The notes under the pieces are model-generated. The model searched no databases. It was not told the DNA's origin and saw nothing but the letters and a program-made list of their open reading frames with translations. Of a stretch of 27,667 nt of DNA, positions 20,497 through 27,409 are shown one piece after another (the stretch's first letter is position 1; each line of letters begins with the position of its first letter). A program made the translations under genes and the position numbers. Source of the DNA: a virus; IMG/VR virus record IMGVR_UViG_3300008261_000153, positions 1-27,667 of that record; one strand, 5' to 3'.

Positions 20497-20707
20497 TGTT
20501 CTCCTTTGGCTGAAGGTCGGACATTAGCGCCAGTGTACGAGTGAAGTCTCCTGCGTCCCACTCCAGAACCTCGTGCGGTGGGATGTGGAACTTCTCACCG
20601 ATCAGGTGCGCTGCGATGAGTGGATGCGGCGAGAGAGTCCGACCCGCCGCCAGCCGCTGGGCGTCGAGCCTTATCGAGGGGGGAGTGCTGCTACCGCGTC
20701 GCTCCAC
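20486..20707 (-). CDS. Tail assembly chaperone, frameshift (GT-type) extension
   Basis: This -1 frame is reached from the G-type gene at the CCCCCCT site (20683-20677). After the slip it continues SIRLDAQRLAAGRTLSPHPL and ends GDFTRTLALMSDLQPKENSGR. The open frame extends upstream to 20707, but a free-standing start there would be out of place. The fusion would be about 158 residues (20961 to 20486). The C-terminal extension recruits tail tube subunits to the tape measure in known phages. Acidic/aromatic residues (LEWDAGDF) are typical. Confidence 0.8.
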   Translation of the reverse strand: MERRGSSTPPSIRLDAQRLAAGRTLSPHPLIAAHLIGEKFHIPPHEVLEWDAGDFTRTLALMSDLQPKENSGR

Positions 20708-20961
20708 TTCGTGATCGCGTCGCTGAGTGCGTCCATTGGTGCGTCAAGCACGTCTGCCGCTGGTGCGCCATCGTCTGTCAGGAAGTTGTGCGTGATCACG
20801 AGCTTCTGCAGTGCGTTCAGTGCGCGCTCGGCGCTGCCGCTTTGCAACTCAATGAAGACGCGAGCAGGAACGCCCTCTGCCTTCATCGTGGCTGTCCAGC
20901 CGTCAAACGGCGCGGACAGGGTGATCTCAACGGTGCGGAACTGTGGCTTACTCTGGCTCAT
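20671..20961 (-). CDS. Tail assembly chaperone (gpG-like)
   Basis: This is a 96-residue protein, MSQSKPQFRTVEITLSAPFD at the start, then GWTATMKAEGVPARVFIEL and a helical, acidic C-terminus ending ITKWSDAVAALPPR. Size, position between the major tail protein and the tape measure, and the slippery site just before the stop identify the G-type chaperone. GGAGGAGG lies 6 nt before the ATG. The short and long forms are made from one start; the ratio of the two normally matters for tail assembly. Confidence 0.85.
   Translation of the reverse strand: MSQSKPQFRTVEITLSAPFDGWTATMKAEGVPARVFIELQSGSAERALNALQKLVITHNFLTDDGAPAADVLDAPMDALSDAITKWSDAVAALPPR
20677..20683 (-). other. -1 ribosomal frameshift site (CCCCCCT)
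   Basis: The heptamer C CCC CCT has the X XXY YYZ form, in frame with the G-type chaperone, 4 nt before its TAA (20673-20671). A slip of -1 at CCC CCT gives CCC CCC, then TCG ATA AGG, which enters the long reading frame ending at 20486. I did not assign a downstream pseudoknot. Confidence 0.82.
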
Positions 20962-20991
20962 CTAGCCTCCTCCTCTGCTACTAGGTTGAAC

Positions 20992-21999
20992 TTACGGCAA
21001 CGCCGCCAAGTCGCTATTCACGACGATGCGAAGGCTCTTCGCGCTCACCGTGTCGTAGACGAGCGTTCCAGTCACGGCCATCGTGGTCAGACCATCTTCG
21101 GCGCCAGCCATCTGCTGGACTTCCGTTGGGACGATCATCGCAAGGATGTGTGCCGAGTAGGTGCCGTTGCTCCACGTCAGTCGCACGCCCTTCGGGGTCG
21201 CTGCCTTGTATGCGTCGTACCACGTTGAGACTGCGCTCGCCGTGCTGCTCACCGTCATCGTCAGCGTGCCGCTGAATGGGTTGCTCTCGGCGTGCGTGCT
21301 GAACACGGTCGTGCCTGCAAGGTACGACTGGCGCGTGATGCCTGCGTTGAACTCCAGTGAGAAGTCGAGCAGGTATTCGTATGCCGTTCCGTCAGCCGTG
21401 CCTGGGAAGGTGCTGCCGTGCTGGAAGGCGTTCCAGAGGCGTCCTGCCATAAACGGCGAGGTTGGCGTGCCTTCGGCAAGCGTCGCGCTGTTCTTGGCGA
21501 TCTGCTGCGCGAAGAGGTTAGCGCTCAGGTTCGTCAGTCCGTTGCGGTCTGCCGCAATCGTGATTGACTCAGCCAAGCAGTAGTTCGCGGCGTATGCCTG
21601 CGTGCCGTCGGTTGCGATCAACGTGTAGGAAGTCGGCGAGTTCGCCGCTGTCATCGAGTAGTCGTAGTCCCACTCGTATGGCGCAGCTGTTCCTGAAGGT
21701 GTATCGGTGCGCGTCATTGAGAGCCAGAGTGGAAGTTCGCCGACGCTCACGGCAGGGACGGTCGCGCTGAGTGTTGGCTCAACGGAGACGATCGTGCCGG
21801 TGGAGCCGATGAGCGGGTTGCGAAGTGCAACGGATCGCTCGGTTCCAAGTTCAATCGTTGTGCCTTCGGAGATGACGCCAGTTGGCGTCACGAGCAGCTT
21901 GCGGCCGCCGCTGGTCAGCGTTGGAATGGTTCCAGGCGTAGTCTCCTTGAAGGCGACCAGTTTGCTGAACAGTACGTTCCCTGCGGATGCGGCTGGCAT
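20992..21999 (-). CDS. Major tail protein (tail tube)
   Basis: This is a 335-residue beta-rich protein. It starts MPAASAGNVLFSKLVAFKET and has strands LLVTPTGVISEGTTIELGTE, then VSVEPTLSATVPAVSVGELP, then a run of Ser/Thr-rich segments ending VYDTVSAKSLRIVVNSDLAALP. Location upstream of the chaperones and length agree with a tail tube subunit. AAGGAG precedes the ATG by 8 nt, and the start overlaps the upstream stop by one base (TAATG). Confidence 0.85.
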   Translation of the reverse strand: MPAASAGNVLFSKLVAFKETTPGTIPTLTSGGRKLLVTPTGVISEGTTIELGTERSVALRNPLIGSTGTIVSVEPTLSATVPAVSVGELPLWLSMTRTDTPSGTAAPYEWDYDYSMTAANSPTSYTLIATDGTQAYAANYCLAESITIAADRNGLTNLSANLFAQQIAKNSATLAEGTPTSPFMAGRLWNAFQHGSTFPGTADGTAYEYLLDFSLEFNAGITRQSYLAGTTVFSTHAESNPFSGTLTMTVSSTASAVSTWYDAYKAATPKGVRLTWSNGTYSAHILAMIVPTEVQQMAGAEDGLTTMAVTGTLVYDTVSAKSLRIVVNSDLAALP

Positions 22000-22211
22000 T
22001 AGTCGTTCTCCTTGTCTTCAGCCGCAGTCGCGGCACGCTTGGCGATTCCTGCTGCGATCCAAGCCTCTGCCTGAACCACAGGTGCGCTGATGATACTACC
22101 GTCGGCAGGCAGACCAGCCACGAACTCTCCCTGTGGGATTGAGCCTGGCACGAACTGCACGTCAATGTGGCTGATCACTGGGTAGCTCAGAGGCTTCTTG
22201 AGGTCAGGCAC
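21999..22211 (-). CDS. Hypothetical small neck/tail protein (70 aa)
   Basis: The probable start is GTG at 22211, with GGAGG about 12 nt before it, inside the end of the upstream gene in another frame. The product begins MPDLKKPLSYPVISHIDVQF and continues VPGSIPQGEFVAGLPADGSI with a helical, Lys/Glu-rich tail (AEAWIAAGIAKRAATAAEDK). An upstream start at 22244 is less likely because it adds overlap without a better site. It lies between the tail terminator-like gene and the tail tube gene. Confidence 0.65.
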   Translation of the reverse strand: MPDLKKPLSYPVISHIDVQFVPGSIPQGEFVAGLPADGSIISAPVVQAEAWIAAGIAKRAATAAEDKEND

Positions 22212-22647
22212 TGGTTGCGATTGCCTCCACGCTTGAGACTTCAACCGTTGCGGTGATCGTCAGGAAGTCCGCATCGCCCCACGTGTCGGTGCCGATGTTG
22301 GTGGAGGTCACGCTTGCCTGCGCCACGGCGTCCGTGCCATCGAGCGTCACGCCGTCAATCAGGCTGTCGCGCAGCCAAGTGCGCCACGTCATCAGGTCCG
22401 CATACTTGCGGCCGAGGTCAGCCTGCGGCTGGATGTAGATGACCACGTTCAGCGTCAGCGCGATCTGCCGGTTGCTTGCGCCGTAGCCGATGGAGTCATC
22501 GCCTGGGATGATCACCGCCGCTGGGACGACCGCAAGATTGTCAGGTGGGAAGGCGTGAACGGTGCGAAGCACGTAGCCAGTTGGTGGCGTCTTCGCGGTC
22601 AGGTGCGCGGCGAGTCCACCGATGATCGTCCGGTCGTCAAAGCTCAT
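22204..22647 (-). CDS. Neck / tail terminator-like protein (147 aa)
   Basis: This protein has MSFDDRTIIGGLAAHLTAKT, then TVHAFPPDNLAVVPAAVIIPG, then LTLNVVIYIQPQADLGRKYA and a C-terminal beta region (TDTWGDADFLTITATVEV). The alpha/beta arrangement and position (after the connector, before the tail tube) fit the tail terminator or head-completion group. It overlaps the connector by ATGA. Exact role among neck proteins is not certain. Confidence 0.7.
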   Translation of the reverse strand: MSFDDRTIIGGLAAHLTAKTPPTGYVLRTVHAFPPDNLAVVPAAVIIPGDDSIGYGASNRQIALTLNVVIYIQPQADLGRKYADLMTWRTWLRDSLIDGVTLDGTDAVAQASVTSTNIGTDTWGDADFLTITATVEVSSVEAIATSA

Positions 22648-23249
22648 CGAGCCAGACCTTCACGCCTTCGGTATGCCTCAAGCAGCACTTGCGCTTCAGG
22701 GTGAAGCGCACGCGACTGGCGAAGGATGCCGCCGAGGTCTTGCGAGCCGATCACGCCGAACGGCGAGGTGCGCGAGGACCACACTGCGCCGGCTTGAATG
22801 ATTGCTGCCTGCTTGACGGCGCTTGGCACTGCTGGCCATCCGAAGACGCCGACCACCTTGACGCCGCGATAGACGTCGCGCGGGAAGTTGCGCGGCCACG
22901 TCACGGACACGTCAATCTCGTTATAAGGGAAGCCCTCAAGCGCAGCGTTGGCTGGCGCGAGGTTGTAGTCCGTGTTCACCGTCCACGTGGTTTCGTAGGT
23001 GCCGTTGGCATCGTCGTCTGTCGTCAGCGTTGTAAGGCTCACAAGATCGTCAATCAGGACGTACTGATAGTCGGTCGCGGTGTAGTAGCGCGTCTCGGTC
23101 GCCGTGCCGAAGCCGTTCTTGCGGTCGGTGTAGAGGTCGATCAGCGCATCGGTTGCATCAAGTACTGACTGCAGCGCGGTGTCATCGGTGACGTCGGCAG
23201 TGCCGATCCCGATGGCGCTCTTGAACTCTGCGAGCGTTGCGTAGGACAT
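22644..23249 (-). CDS. Head-tail connector protein (gp6-like)
   Basis: This is a 201-residue protein that starts MSYATLAEFKSAIGIGTADV, followed by a helical region (DTALQSVLDATDALIDLYT) and a beta insertion (TRYYTATDYQYVLIDDLVSL). It continues VTWPRNFPRDVYRGVKVVGVF and the final helix PSAVKQAAIIQAGAVWSSRT. The DVTDDTALQS...DATDALIDLYT opening and the C-terminal helix are typical of HK97 gp6-type connectors that attach to the portal. GGAGG lies 7 nt before the ATG. The gene directly follows an 92-residue structural candidate. Confidence 0.8.
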   Translation of the reverse strand: MSYATLAEFKSAIGIGTADVTDDTALQSVLDATDALIDLYTDRKNGFGTATETRYYTATDYQYVLIDDLVSLTTLTTDDDANGTYETTWTVNTDYNLAPANAALEGFPYNEIDVSVTWPRNFPRDVYRGVKVVGVFGWPAVPSAVKQAAIIQAGAVWSSRTSPFGVIGSQDLGGILRQSRALHPEAQVLLEAYRRREGLAR

Positions 23250-23528
23250 TTAGCGGCCTCCGATTTGTAGGACGTACAGGGTGTGTGTCCCTGAGTCGGT
23301 GACAGCATACAACTGCACCCGCTCAGGAACGTTGATTGTCAGGGTGCTGCCACTGTGCAGCGCAAGTCCAGTGGAGATGGTGACGCCCAGCGGTCCGATG
23401 AAGATGTCGTGGTCCCCTGGCGTGTCCGCGTGCAGAACAAAGGTCGAGCCTGGGACCAGCCCCTCACCGACGGCAACGGCTGCCGTGCCGACCGTGACCT
23501 GCCTGCTGCTGATGCGCTGCTCGCTCAC
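23250..23528 (-). CDS. Small beta-rich structural candidate (92 aa)
   Basis: GTG at 23528 overlaps the upstream TGA (GTGA). The protein begins MSEQRISSRQVTVGTAAVAV and has repeated short strands: GSTFVLHADTPGDHDIFIGP, GVTISTGLALHSGSTLTINV and VQLYAVTDSGTHTLYVLQIGG. This looks like a jelly-roll or immunoglobulin-like domain. Its location between the capsid and the connector fits a capsid decoration or head protein. I cannot name the family. Confidence 0.6.
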   Translation of the reverse strand: MSEQRISSRQVTVGTAAVAVGEGLVPGSTFVLHADTPGDHDIFIGPLGVTISTGLALHSGSTLTINVPERVQLYAVTDSGTHTLYVLQIGGR

Positions 23529-23692
23529 TCGCTTTTGCCCTTCTCCCGCTCTCTGGCGGGCGCTCGCTTGATTGTGGCTGTATTGCCCCACCTTACGACG
23601 ATGGCGCGCTCTACGAGGCTGGGATGTGCCTCTACGTTGATTCTAGGAGACCCCTTCGCAGCCAGTTTCTTGATCTTGTGCCAGATGCTCAT
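23525..23692 (-). CDS. Small basic protein (55 aa) between capsid and connector
   Basis: ATG at 23692 has GGGAGGG 5 nt upstream. The product MSIWHKIKKLAAKGSPRINV continues as EAHPSLVERAIVVRWGNTAT, then IKRAPAREREKGKSE. It is Lys/Arg-rich at both ends with a central beta-like hydrophobic segment. It is coupled to the next gene by GTGA and lies just after the UUCG hairpin. I do not recognise it; a head accessory or DNA-binding role is possible. Confidence 0.6.
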   Translation of the reverse strand: MSIWHKIKKLAAKGSPRINVEAHPSLVERAIVVRWGNTATIKRAPAREREKGKSE

Positions 23693-23713
23693 TCTGCCCT
23701 CCCTCTAATGCAA

Positions 23714-23743
23714 CAGGGAGCCGAGCCGAAGCCCGACTCCCTG
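23714..23743 (-). terminator. Hairpin with UUCG tetraloop downstream of the capsid gene
   Basis: On the minus strand CAGGGAG-T-CGGGC-UUCG-GCTCG-G-CTCCCTG forms a 13-bp stem (with G-U pairs) closed by an exceptionally stable UUCG loop. It begins 25 nt after the capsid stop. The following sequence TTGCATT is a weak T-run. Placement after the capsid gene suits partial termination or mRNA 3'-end protection that keeps capsid expression above that of the neck genes. Confidence 0.75.
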
Positions 23744-23767
23744 CCGCTCAACCTAGTGTCTAACGGA

Positions 23768-24493
23768 TTAGACGTTGGCTGACTTGTACGACTTGACCGC
23801 TGAAGCCTGTGACAGCCCAGTGGCGCCGCGCACCTGAACCTTGTAGGAGATGAGGCCGAGGTTCCACGCGAACTCGCGGGAGACTTCAACCTGCACCCCG
23901 CCCACGAGGACGGTGTAGATCTGTCCGAGGTCACCGAACAGGATTGCGCCTGCAGTGTCATCGGTCAGGTCAATAAGTGCTGCACTGTAGATCGGTGCTC
24001 CGAGGAGTCGATCTGGAGTGTTCGCATCGCCTGGTCGGAAGATTGGCTGTCCAGCCGTATCCACGAGACCAGTCACAACGCCGAGCGTCGTGTCGTTCAT
24101 CAACCAGCCAGCCTTTGGTGCGCGTCGGTACGCCTGGTTCACAGACGCCTTCAGCTTCGCAAGGTCGGTGAAGGTTGGGTTGATTGACACCGTGCCGGAG
24201 CCAGTTGCGCCAATCGTAGCCTGAGCCGCGACTGCCGTACCAGCAAATGCACCGTGAGCAACTGCGACTTCGGCGCCGCACTTGTCGGCGATCATCGCGG
24301 ATAGGTCGAACGCCGCATCAGTTGCGAGCTCTTCCGTCACCTGAATAATCGTCGCGTACTTGACTGGTGTGAGGGACAGCGCGCTGAGCGTTCCGTCCGA
24401 CTCGCCGATCGTGCCAGCCTCAGCAACCGATCCAGCGGTTCCAAGAGCCGTGACTCGTGGGAACTGGATGTTGTTGCCGGTGCGAACACCTGC
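23768..24493 (-). CDS. HK97-type major capsid protein, C-terminal part (frame 2)
   Basis: This frame reads AGVRTGNNIQFPRVTALGTA from about 24493, then GSVAEAGTIGESDGTLSALS, LTPVKYATIIQVTEELATDA and further, with the typical AKLKASVNQAYRRAPKAGWL and GRDLLGAPI-like (DRLLGAPIYSAALIDL) segments, and IYTVLVGGVQVEVSREFAWN near the end. This is a clean HK97-fold capsid core (P- and A-domains). It is out of frame (-1) with the N-terminal piece (24337-24795). A gene caller would start at the internal GTG at 24340, but homology-like sequence continues at least to 24487. Capsid protein self-assembles into the head. See the finding on frameshift and gap. Confidence 0.88.
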   Translation of the reverse strand, partial: AGVRTGNNIQFPRVTALGTAGSVAEAGTIGESDGTLSALSLTPVKYATIIQVTEELATDAAFDLSAMIADKCGAEVAVAHGAFAGTAVAAQATIGATGSGTVSINPTFTDLAKLKASVNQAYRRAPKAGWLMNDTTLGVVTGLVDTAGQPIFRPGDANTPDRLLGAPIYSAALIDLTDDTAGAILFGDLGQIYTVLVGGVQVEVSREFAWNLGLISYKVQVRGATGLSQASAVKSYKSANV

Positions 24494-24795
24494 ACGCCGC
24501 CGTTGCGGGCAAGTGCGCGGAGTTCGTCGTTCGAGCCTTCGGTTTTCTCAACCTTCGGAGCGATTGCCGTGGCGTACTCGGCGCGAACTGCATCAGCAGC
24601 GCTTCGTGCTTCCGTGGCTTCCTTCTCTGAGCGGATTGCGGCCGCAACGGTTGCAGCCTCCGAAGTAAGTTTCTCAAAGCGAGCCTGTGACTCGCCCTCA
24701 AGCGCTTCGCCCTTCTCGGCGAGCTCGGTCACGATGGACTGAGCCTCGGTCAGAAGGTTGGCACGCTTCTCGTGCAACTTTCGTGCGTCTGACAT
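24337..24795 (-). CDS. HK97-type major capsid protein, N-terminal part (scaffold-like domain, frame 1)
   Basis: ATG at 24795 has GGAGA 6 nt upstream. The first 90 residues (MSDARKLHEKRANLLTEAQS, then IVTELAEKGEALEGESQARF and a long Ala/Glu-rich coiled coil) are the delta/scaffold domain that HK97-type capsids carry and their protease removes. The useful coding stops at about 24490 (NDELRALARNGGVQVFAP). The rest of this frame down to its stop at 24337 reads as low-quality Ser/Arg-rich sequence because the true frame has shifted. The usual 50-60 residues between the scaffold and the core are not present. In the intact protein this domain would be cleaved during head maturation. Confidence 0.85.
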   Translation of the reverse strand: MSDARKLHEKRANLLTEAQSIVTELAEKGEALEGESQARFEKLTSEAATVAAAIRSEKEATEARSAADAVRAEYATAIAPKVEKTEGSNDELRALARNGGVQVFAPATTSSSHESRLLEPLDRLLRLARSASRTERSARCPSHQSSTRRLFR

Positions 24796-24902
24796 TTCTG
24801 TCTCCTTGTCTTGATTGGTTTCCACAATGTTGCGGCTCGCCTAGCGGGATGACCTGATCGCGGGCTTGCGTACTAGCGCAGCGGGGCGGGGTCTCGTGGC
24901 TT

Positions 24903-25544
24903 TTAGAGCGATTCTGATTCCATCTCGGCGAGCAGCAACTTGGCGCGAGCGATGGATGGGTCCACCCCTGTGCGCTTCGGAGCCAACTTCTCCGTGACGG
25001 TTTCAATCACCTCGACATCCTCTTCGGTCAGCGGTTGCGCCGACTTCAAGGACTCGATGGCTGAGATAAGCCGGTCGCCGTCTACGCCCATTCGGGACGC
25101 GACTTTGCGAACGGAGGTCAAGCCCAGCGTCGCTGGGTAGGCGGGAGTCTGTCCTGCGGAGAGGACGCTCACCTCGAATAGATTCACTTCGCGCAGCGTG
25201 CGCTCATCCTCGTTCCACTCATCGCCGTTCTTTGGGATGGTGAAGCCGAAGGACATACCCATCGCCAACGCCTCGTGCGTCAGCTTGGAGATGACGCCAG
25301 CGGCGTCTGGATCGGCTGGGTCAAGGCGAGCCTCAACCTTCAAGCCGCGCTCGTCTTCGGTCAGCGTGAGGCGGCCGCTCGCGGTCGTGGCGAGTGCGCG
25401 CGTCTCGTCGTGTCCGAATAGGAAGGAGACAATCTTCTTGCCGTCAGCAACGCGCGAGAGCGTGCGTCGGAAGGCGCCTGGAGCGATGACCTCGGTGAAC
25501 GGAAGTCCAGCCGACGGTGCGCCAAAGAGCGCGGCGTAGCCCAT
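24903..25544 (-). CDS. Prohead protease, HK97 U35 type
   Basis: This is a 213-residue serine protease of the HK97 prohead group. GYAALFGAPSAGLPFTEVIA and PGAFRRTLSRV form the conserved N-terminal region. FLFGHDETRA (His45), ALAMGMSFGFTIP (Ser98) and LREVNLFEVSVLSAGQTPAY (Glu124) are the catalytic-type triad positions. ATG at 25544 leaves out a first strand that many relatives have; a GTG at 25652 is the alternative but gives a 209-nt overlap with the upstream gene and has no Shine-Dalgarno. It removes the capsid scaffold domain after prohead assembly. The C-terminal tail (about 145 onward) is helical and could include the delta-like scaffolding part. Confidence 0.85.
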   Translation of the reverse strand: MGYAALFGAPSAGLPFTEVIAPGAFRRTLSRVADGKKIVSFLFGHDETRALATTASGRLTLTEDERGLKVEARLDPADPDAAGVISKLTHEALAMGMSFGFTIPKNGDEWNEDERTLREVNLFEVSVLSAGQTPAYPATLGLTSVRKVASRMGVDGDRLISAIESLKSAQPLTEEDVEVIETVTEKLAPKRTGVDPSIARAKLLLAEMESESL

Positions 25545-26205
25545 TCTCTGCTGTGGGATCAACGCCCCAAAGATAGGCGGCCACGGCACCTGGTCCTGGG
25601 AACGATTCGTCGTCCGAGTTGCTGTTGCGTGGTACGCCTTCCCAGTCGCCACGGTGTCGCAGAATCCACGCGCGCATCCGCGTCACCTTGTCATCCTCGA
25701 CTTGTCCAGCGCGCAGCTGCCGCGCCTCTTCAACGGTCTGCTCGGTCAAGCCCTCGCCAGCGAAGCCGTTGCGCTCGTAGGTCAGACCCTTCTCGGCCGC
25801 CTCTTGGATGTATTGCGGCACGTCAATCAGGACGCGCACTTGGTCATCTTCCTCGCCGCCATCGTCAGGCTGCCAGGCGTTGCAGTAGTAGGCGCCACTC
25901 ACATAGTCGTCCCACTTCTCGCAGTACGCCTTGTCGCCCTCAATCTTGGCTTCGTTGTAGAAGACGCAGTTGCCGCAGGCGCGGCCTTCTGGCACGTCAG
26001 GAGAGAGTGCAGGTCGGTAGTTATCAGGCAGGACGCGCGCGGCTGAATACTCGCCGCCTGGCTCAATGCCTTCGCCGAGCGAGACGGCAACCATCTGCGC
26101 GAGCGCATCTTCTTTGCTGTCGTGGCAGCCGATGACCTCGCCGTCCTCCTTGACGGTCGCCCAGCCGTTGCAGTCTGGGGACTGATCGGTGACGAAGTAC
26201 GGCAT
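25444..26205 (-). CDS. Structural protein with HiPIP-like Cys cluster
   Basis: This is a 253-residue protein encoded between portal and protease. Residues 1-50 (MPYFVTDQSPDCNGWATVKE, DGEVIGCHDSKEDALAQMVA) form a small N-terminal module. A four-Cys cluster (C77, C80, C95, C108) within CGNCVFY, AYCEKW and GAYYCNAWQP has the spacing and surrounding residues of high-potential iron-sulfur proteins. A helical domain follows with RMRAWILRHRGDWEGVPRNS and DDESFPGPGAVAAYLWGVDP. The last 30 residues (from about 225) are low-quality sequence read in overlap with the protease gene. TAATG coupling to the portal. Similar proteins occur near phage prohead genes, so a virion or morphogenetic role is likely. 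Confidence 0.72.
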   Translation of the reverse strand: MPYFVTDQSPDCNGWATVKEDGEVIGCHDSKEDALAQMVAVSLGEGIEPGGEYSAARVLPDNYRPALSPDVPEGRACGNCVFYNEAKIEGDKAYCEKWDDYVSGAYYCNAWQPDDGGEEDDQVRVLIDVPQYIQEAAEKGLTYERNGFAGEGLTEQTVEEARQLRAGQVEDDKVTRMRAWILRHRGDWEGVPRNSNSDDESFPGPGAVAAYLWGVDPTAENGLRRALWRTVGWTSVHRGHRSRRLPTHALARC

Positions 26206-27401
26206 TACTCTGTCGGCTCCGTGTCGCCAAGTGTGCCGATGTTCAGCGGCTTCCAGAACTCTGCGCCACCGTCCACTGGCGAGCGATCTTCAAGCGCACG
26301 AACTTCGTTCACGGACAGGAAACCGTTGTTCAGCGCGGTGGAGTAGGCGTTGTAGCGTTCCTGCGTGGTCGCGCGCAGCAAGCCGTCTAGCGTGAACTTC
26401 AAGAAGGTCTGCTCGGCTCCTGGCACGATGCGCTGGAATGATGCCTCAAGGCGCGCGATCATTGGTCCGAGTCCGAGGCGCAGCCACTCAATGCCGATCA
26501 ACTCGACCGAGGCGTATGAGGTGTTGCCGCCTGGGTACTGGAGCAGATGGAGCGGCACGCCGTAGATGCGCGCGATGGCTTCCACGCCGTAGTGCATCGT
26601 CTCCACGAGCTGCAGGTCGCTGATCTTTGCGCCGAGCTGGAGATAGTCTGCGCCGCCAGTTAGCACGGCCACTCGCCACGCCTTGTCCACGCCACCGTGT
26701 CGGCGACCGAAGCCAGTGCGGAGTGCCTCTGCCTGATCCTGCGTCAACTCGCCTGGAACCTTGATCAGACCGCCGACGCTTGCGTTGTTCTCGTAGAACT
26801 TCGCGCTGAAGATTTGCGTCGCGCTTGCAAGTCCGAGCGTCACCTTGTGATGCTCAATCGGTGACAACCCGCGATGGTTCTCGCCAGTGGCGAAGAGCGG
26901 GATGTGGATGATCTCTGCGGTTGTCAGTGTGATCGCGCCTTCGGTGGTCTCGATGTGATACATCGGCTCGCCGAACTCGCCGCTCCTGATCTCCACCTTC
27001 TGCGGATCAAGGACGCGGGTCTCAATCACATTGTCGGATGAGTCGCGCAAGCAAAGGATGAAGGCGTTGCCGTCTAGCAGCAGCGAGGTCACGACGCGAT
27101 GCTTGAACTCAAAGGATGTGAAGTTCGGGTTGTTCGGGATCGGCGTGTCCATCCATCGCGGACGCGGACGGTAAGGTCGGCGCGTTCCGTCAATGCGGAT
27201 GTAGGTGTCCCACGGAAGTCCAGCGATCGTGTCGGCGTAGAGCTTGACTGCGGCGTAGACCGCGCCAATGCTCGTCGCGTTCTCTTGGTTCACCAGCACA
27301 CCGGCTGCGCCGCTCTGTGCCTCCTGCACAACCCACTGGCCGCCGATGAATCGTTCCTCTTGTGGCTGTTGGCGTCCGAGGACGCGATCAAGGATTCCCA
27401 T
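26205..27401 (-). CDS. Portal protein, HK97 family
   Basis: This is a 398-residue portal that forms the dodecameric DNA entry ring at the head vertex. MGILDRVLGR at the start, then ATSIGAVYAAVKLYADTIAG (about residues 42-61), LLLDGNAFILCLRDSSDNVI, IHIPLFATGENHRGLSPIEH (about 174-193), IYGVPLHLLQYPGGNTSYAS (about 281-300) and ARLEASFQRIVPGAEQTFLK are all standard HK97 portal segments, in order and at normal length. GGGAGA lies just before the ATG at 27401. It follows TerL directly and overlaps the next gene by one base. Confidence 0.95.
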   Translation of the reverse strand: MGILDRVLGRQQPQEERFIGGQWVVQEAQSGAAGVLVNQENATSIGAVYAAVKLYADTIAGLPWDTYIRIDGTRRPYRPRPRWMDTPIPNNPNFTSFEFKHRVVTSLLLDGNAFILCLRDSSDNVIETRVLDPQKVEIRSGEFGEPMYHIETTEGAITLTTAEIIHIPLFATGENHRGLSPIEHHKVTLGLASATQIFSAKFYENNASVGGLIKVPGELTQDQAEALRTGFGRRHGGVDKAWRVAVLTGGADYLQLGAKISDLQLVETMHYGVEAIARIYGVPLHLLQYPGGNTSYASVELIGIEWLRLGLGPMIARLEASFQRIVPGAEQTFLKFTLDGLLRATTQERYNAYSTALNNGFLSVNEVRALEDRSPVDGGAEFWKPLNIGTLGDTEPTE

Positions 27402-27409
27402 TCGTCTCC

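Noticed and set aside
23689-23961. Minus-strand open frame of 90 codons over the capsid end and terminator
   Set aside because: It overlaps the capsid core out of frame and runs through the terminator hairpin; composition is that of a shadow frame.
24796-24902. Possible promoter in the 107-nt gap before the capsid gene
   Set aside because: No -35/-10 pair with acceptable spacing was seen; only the Shine-Dalgarno GGAGA before the ATG is convincing.
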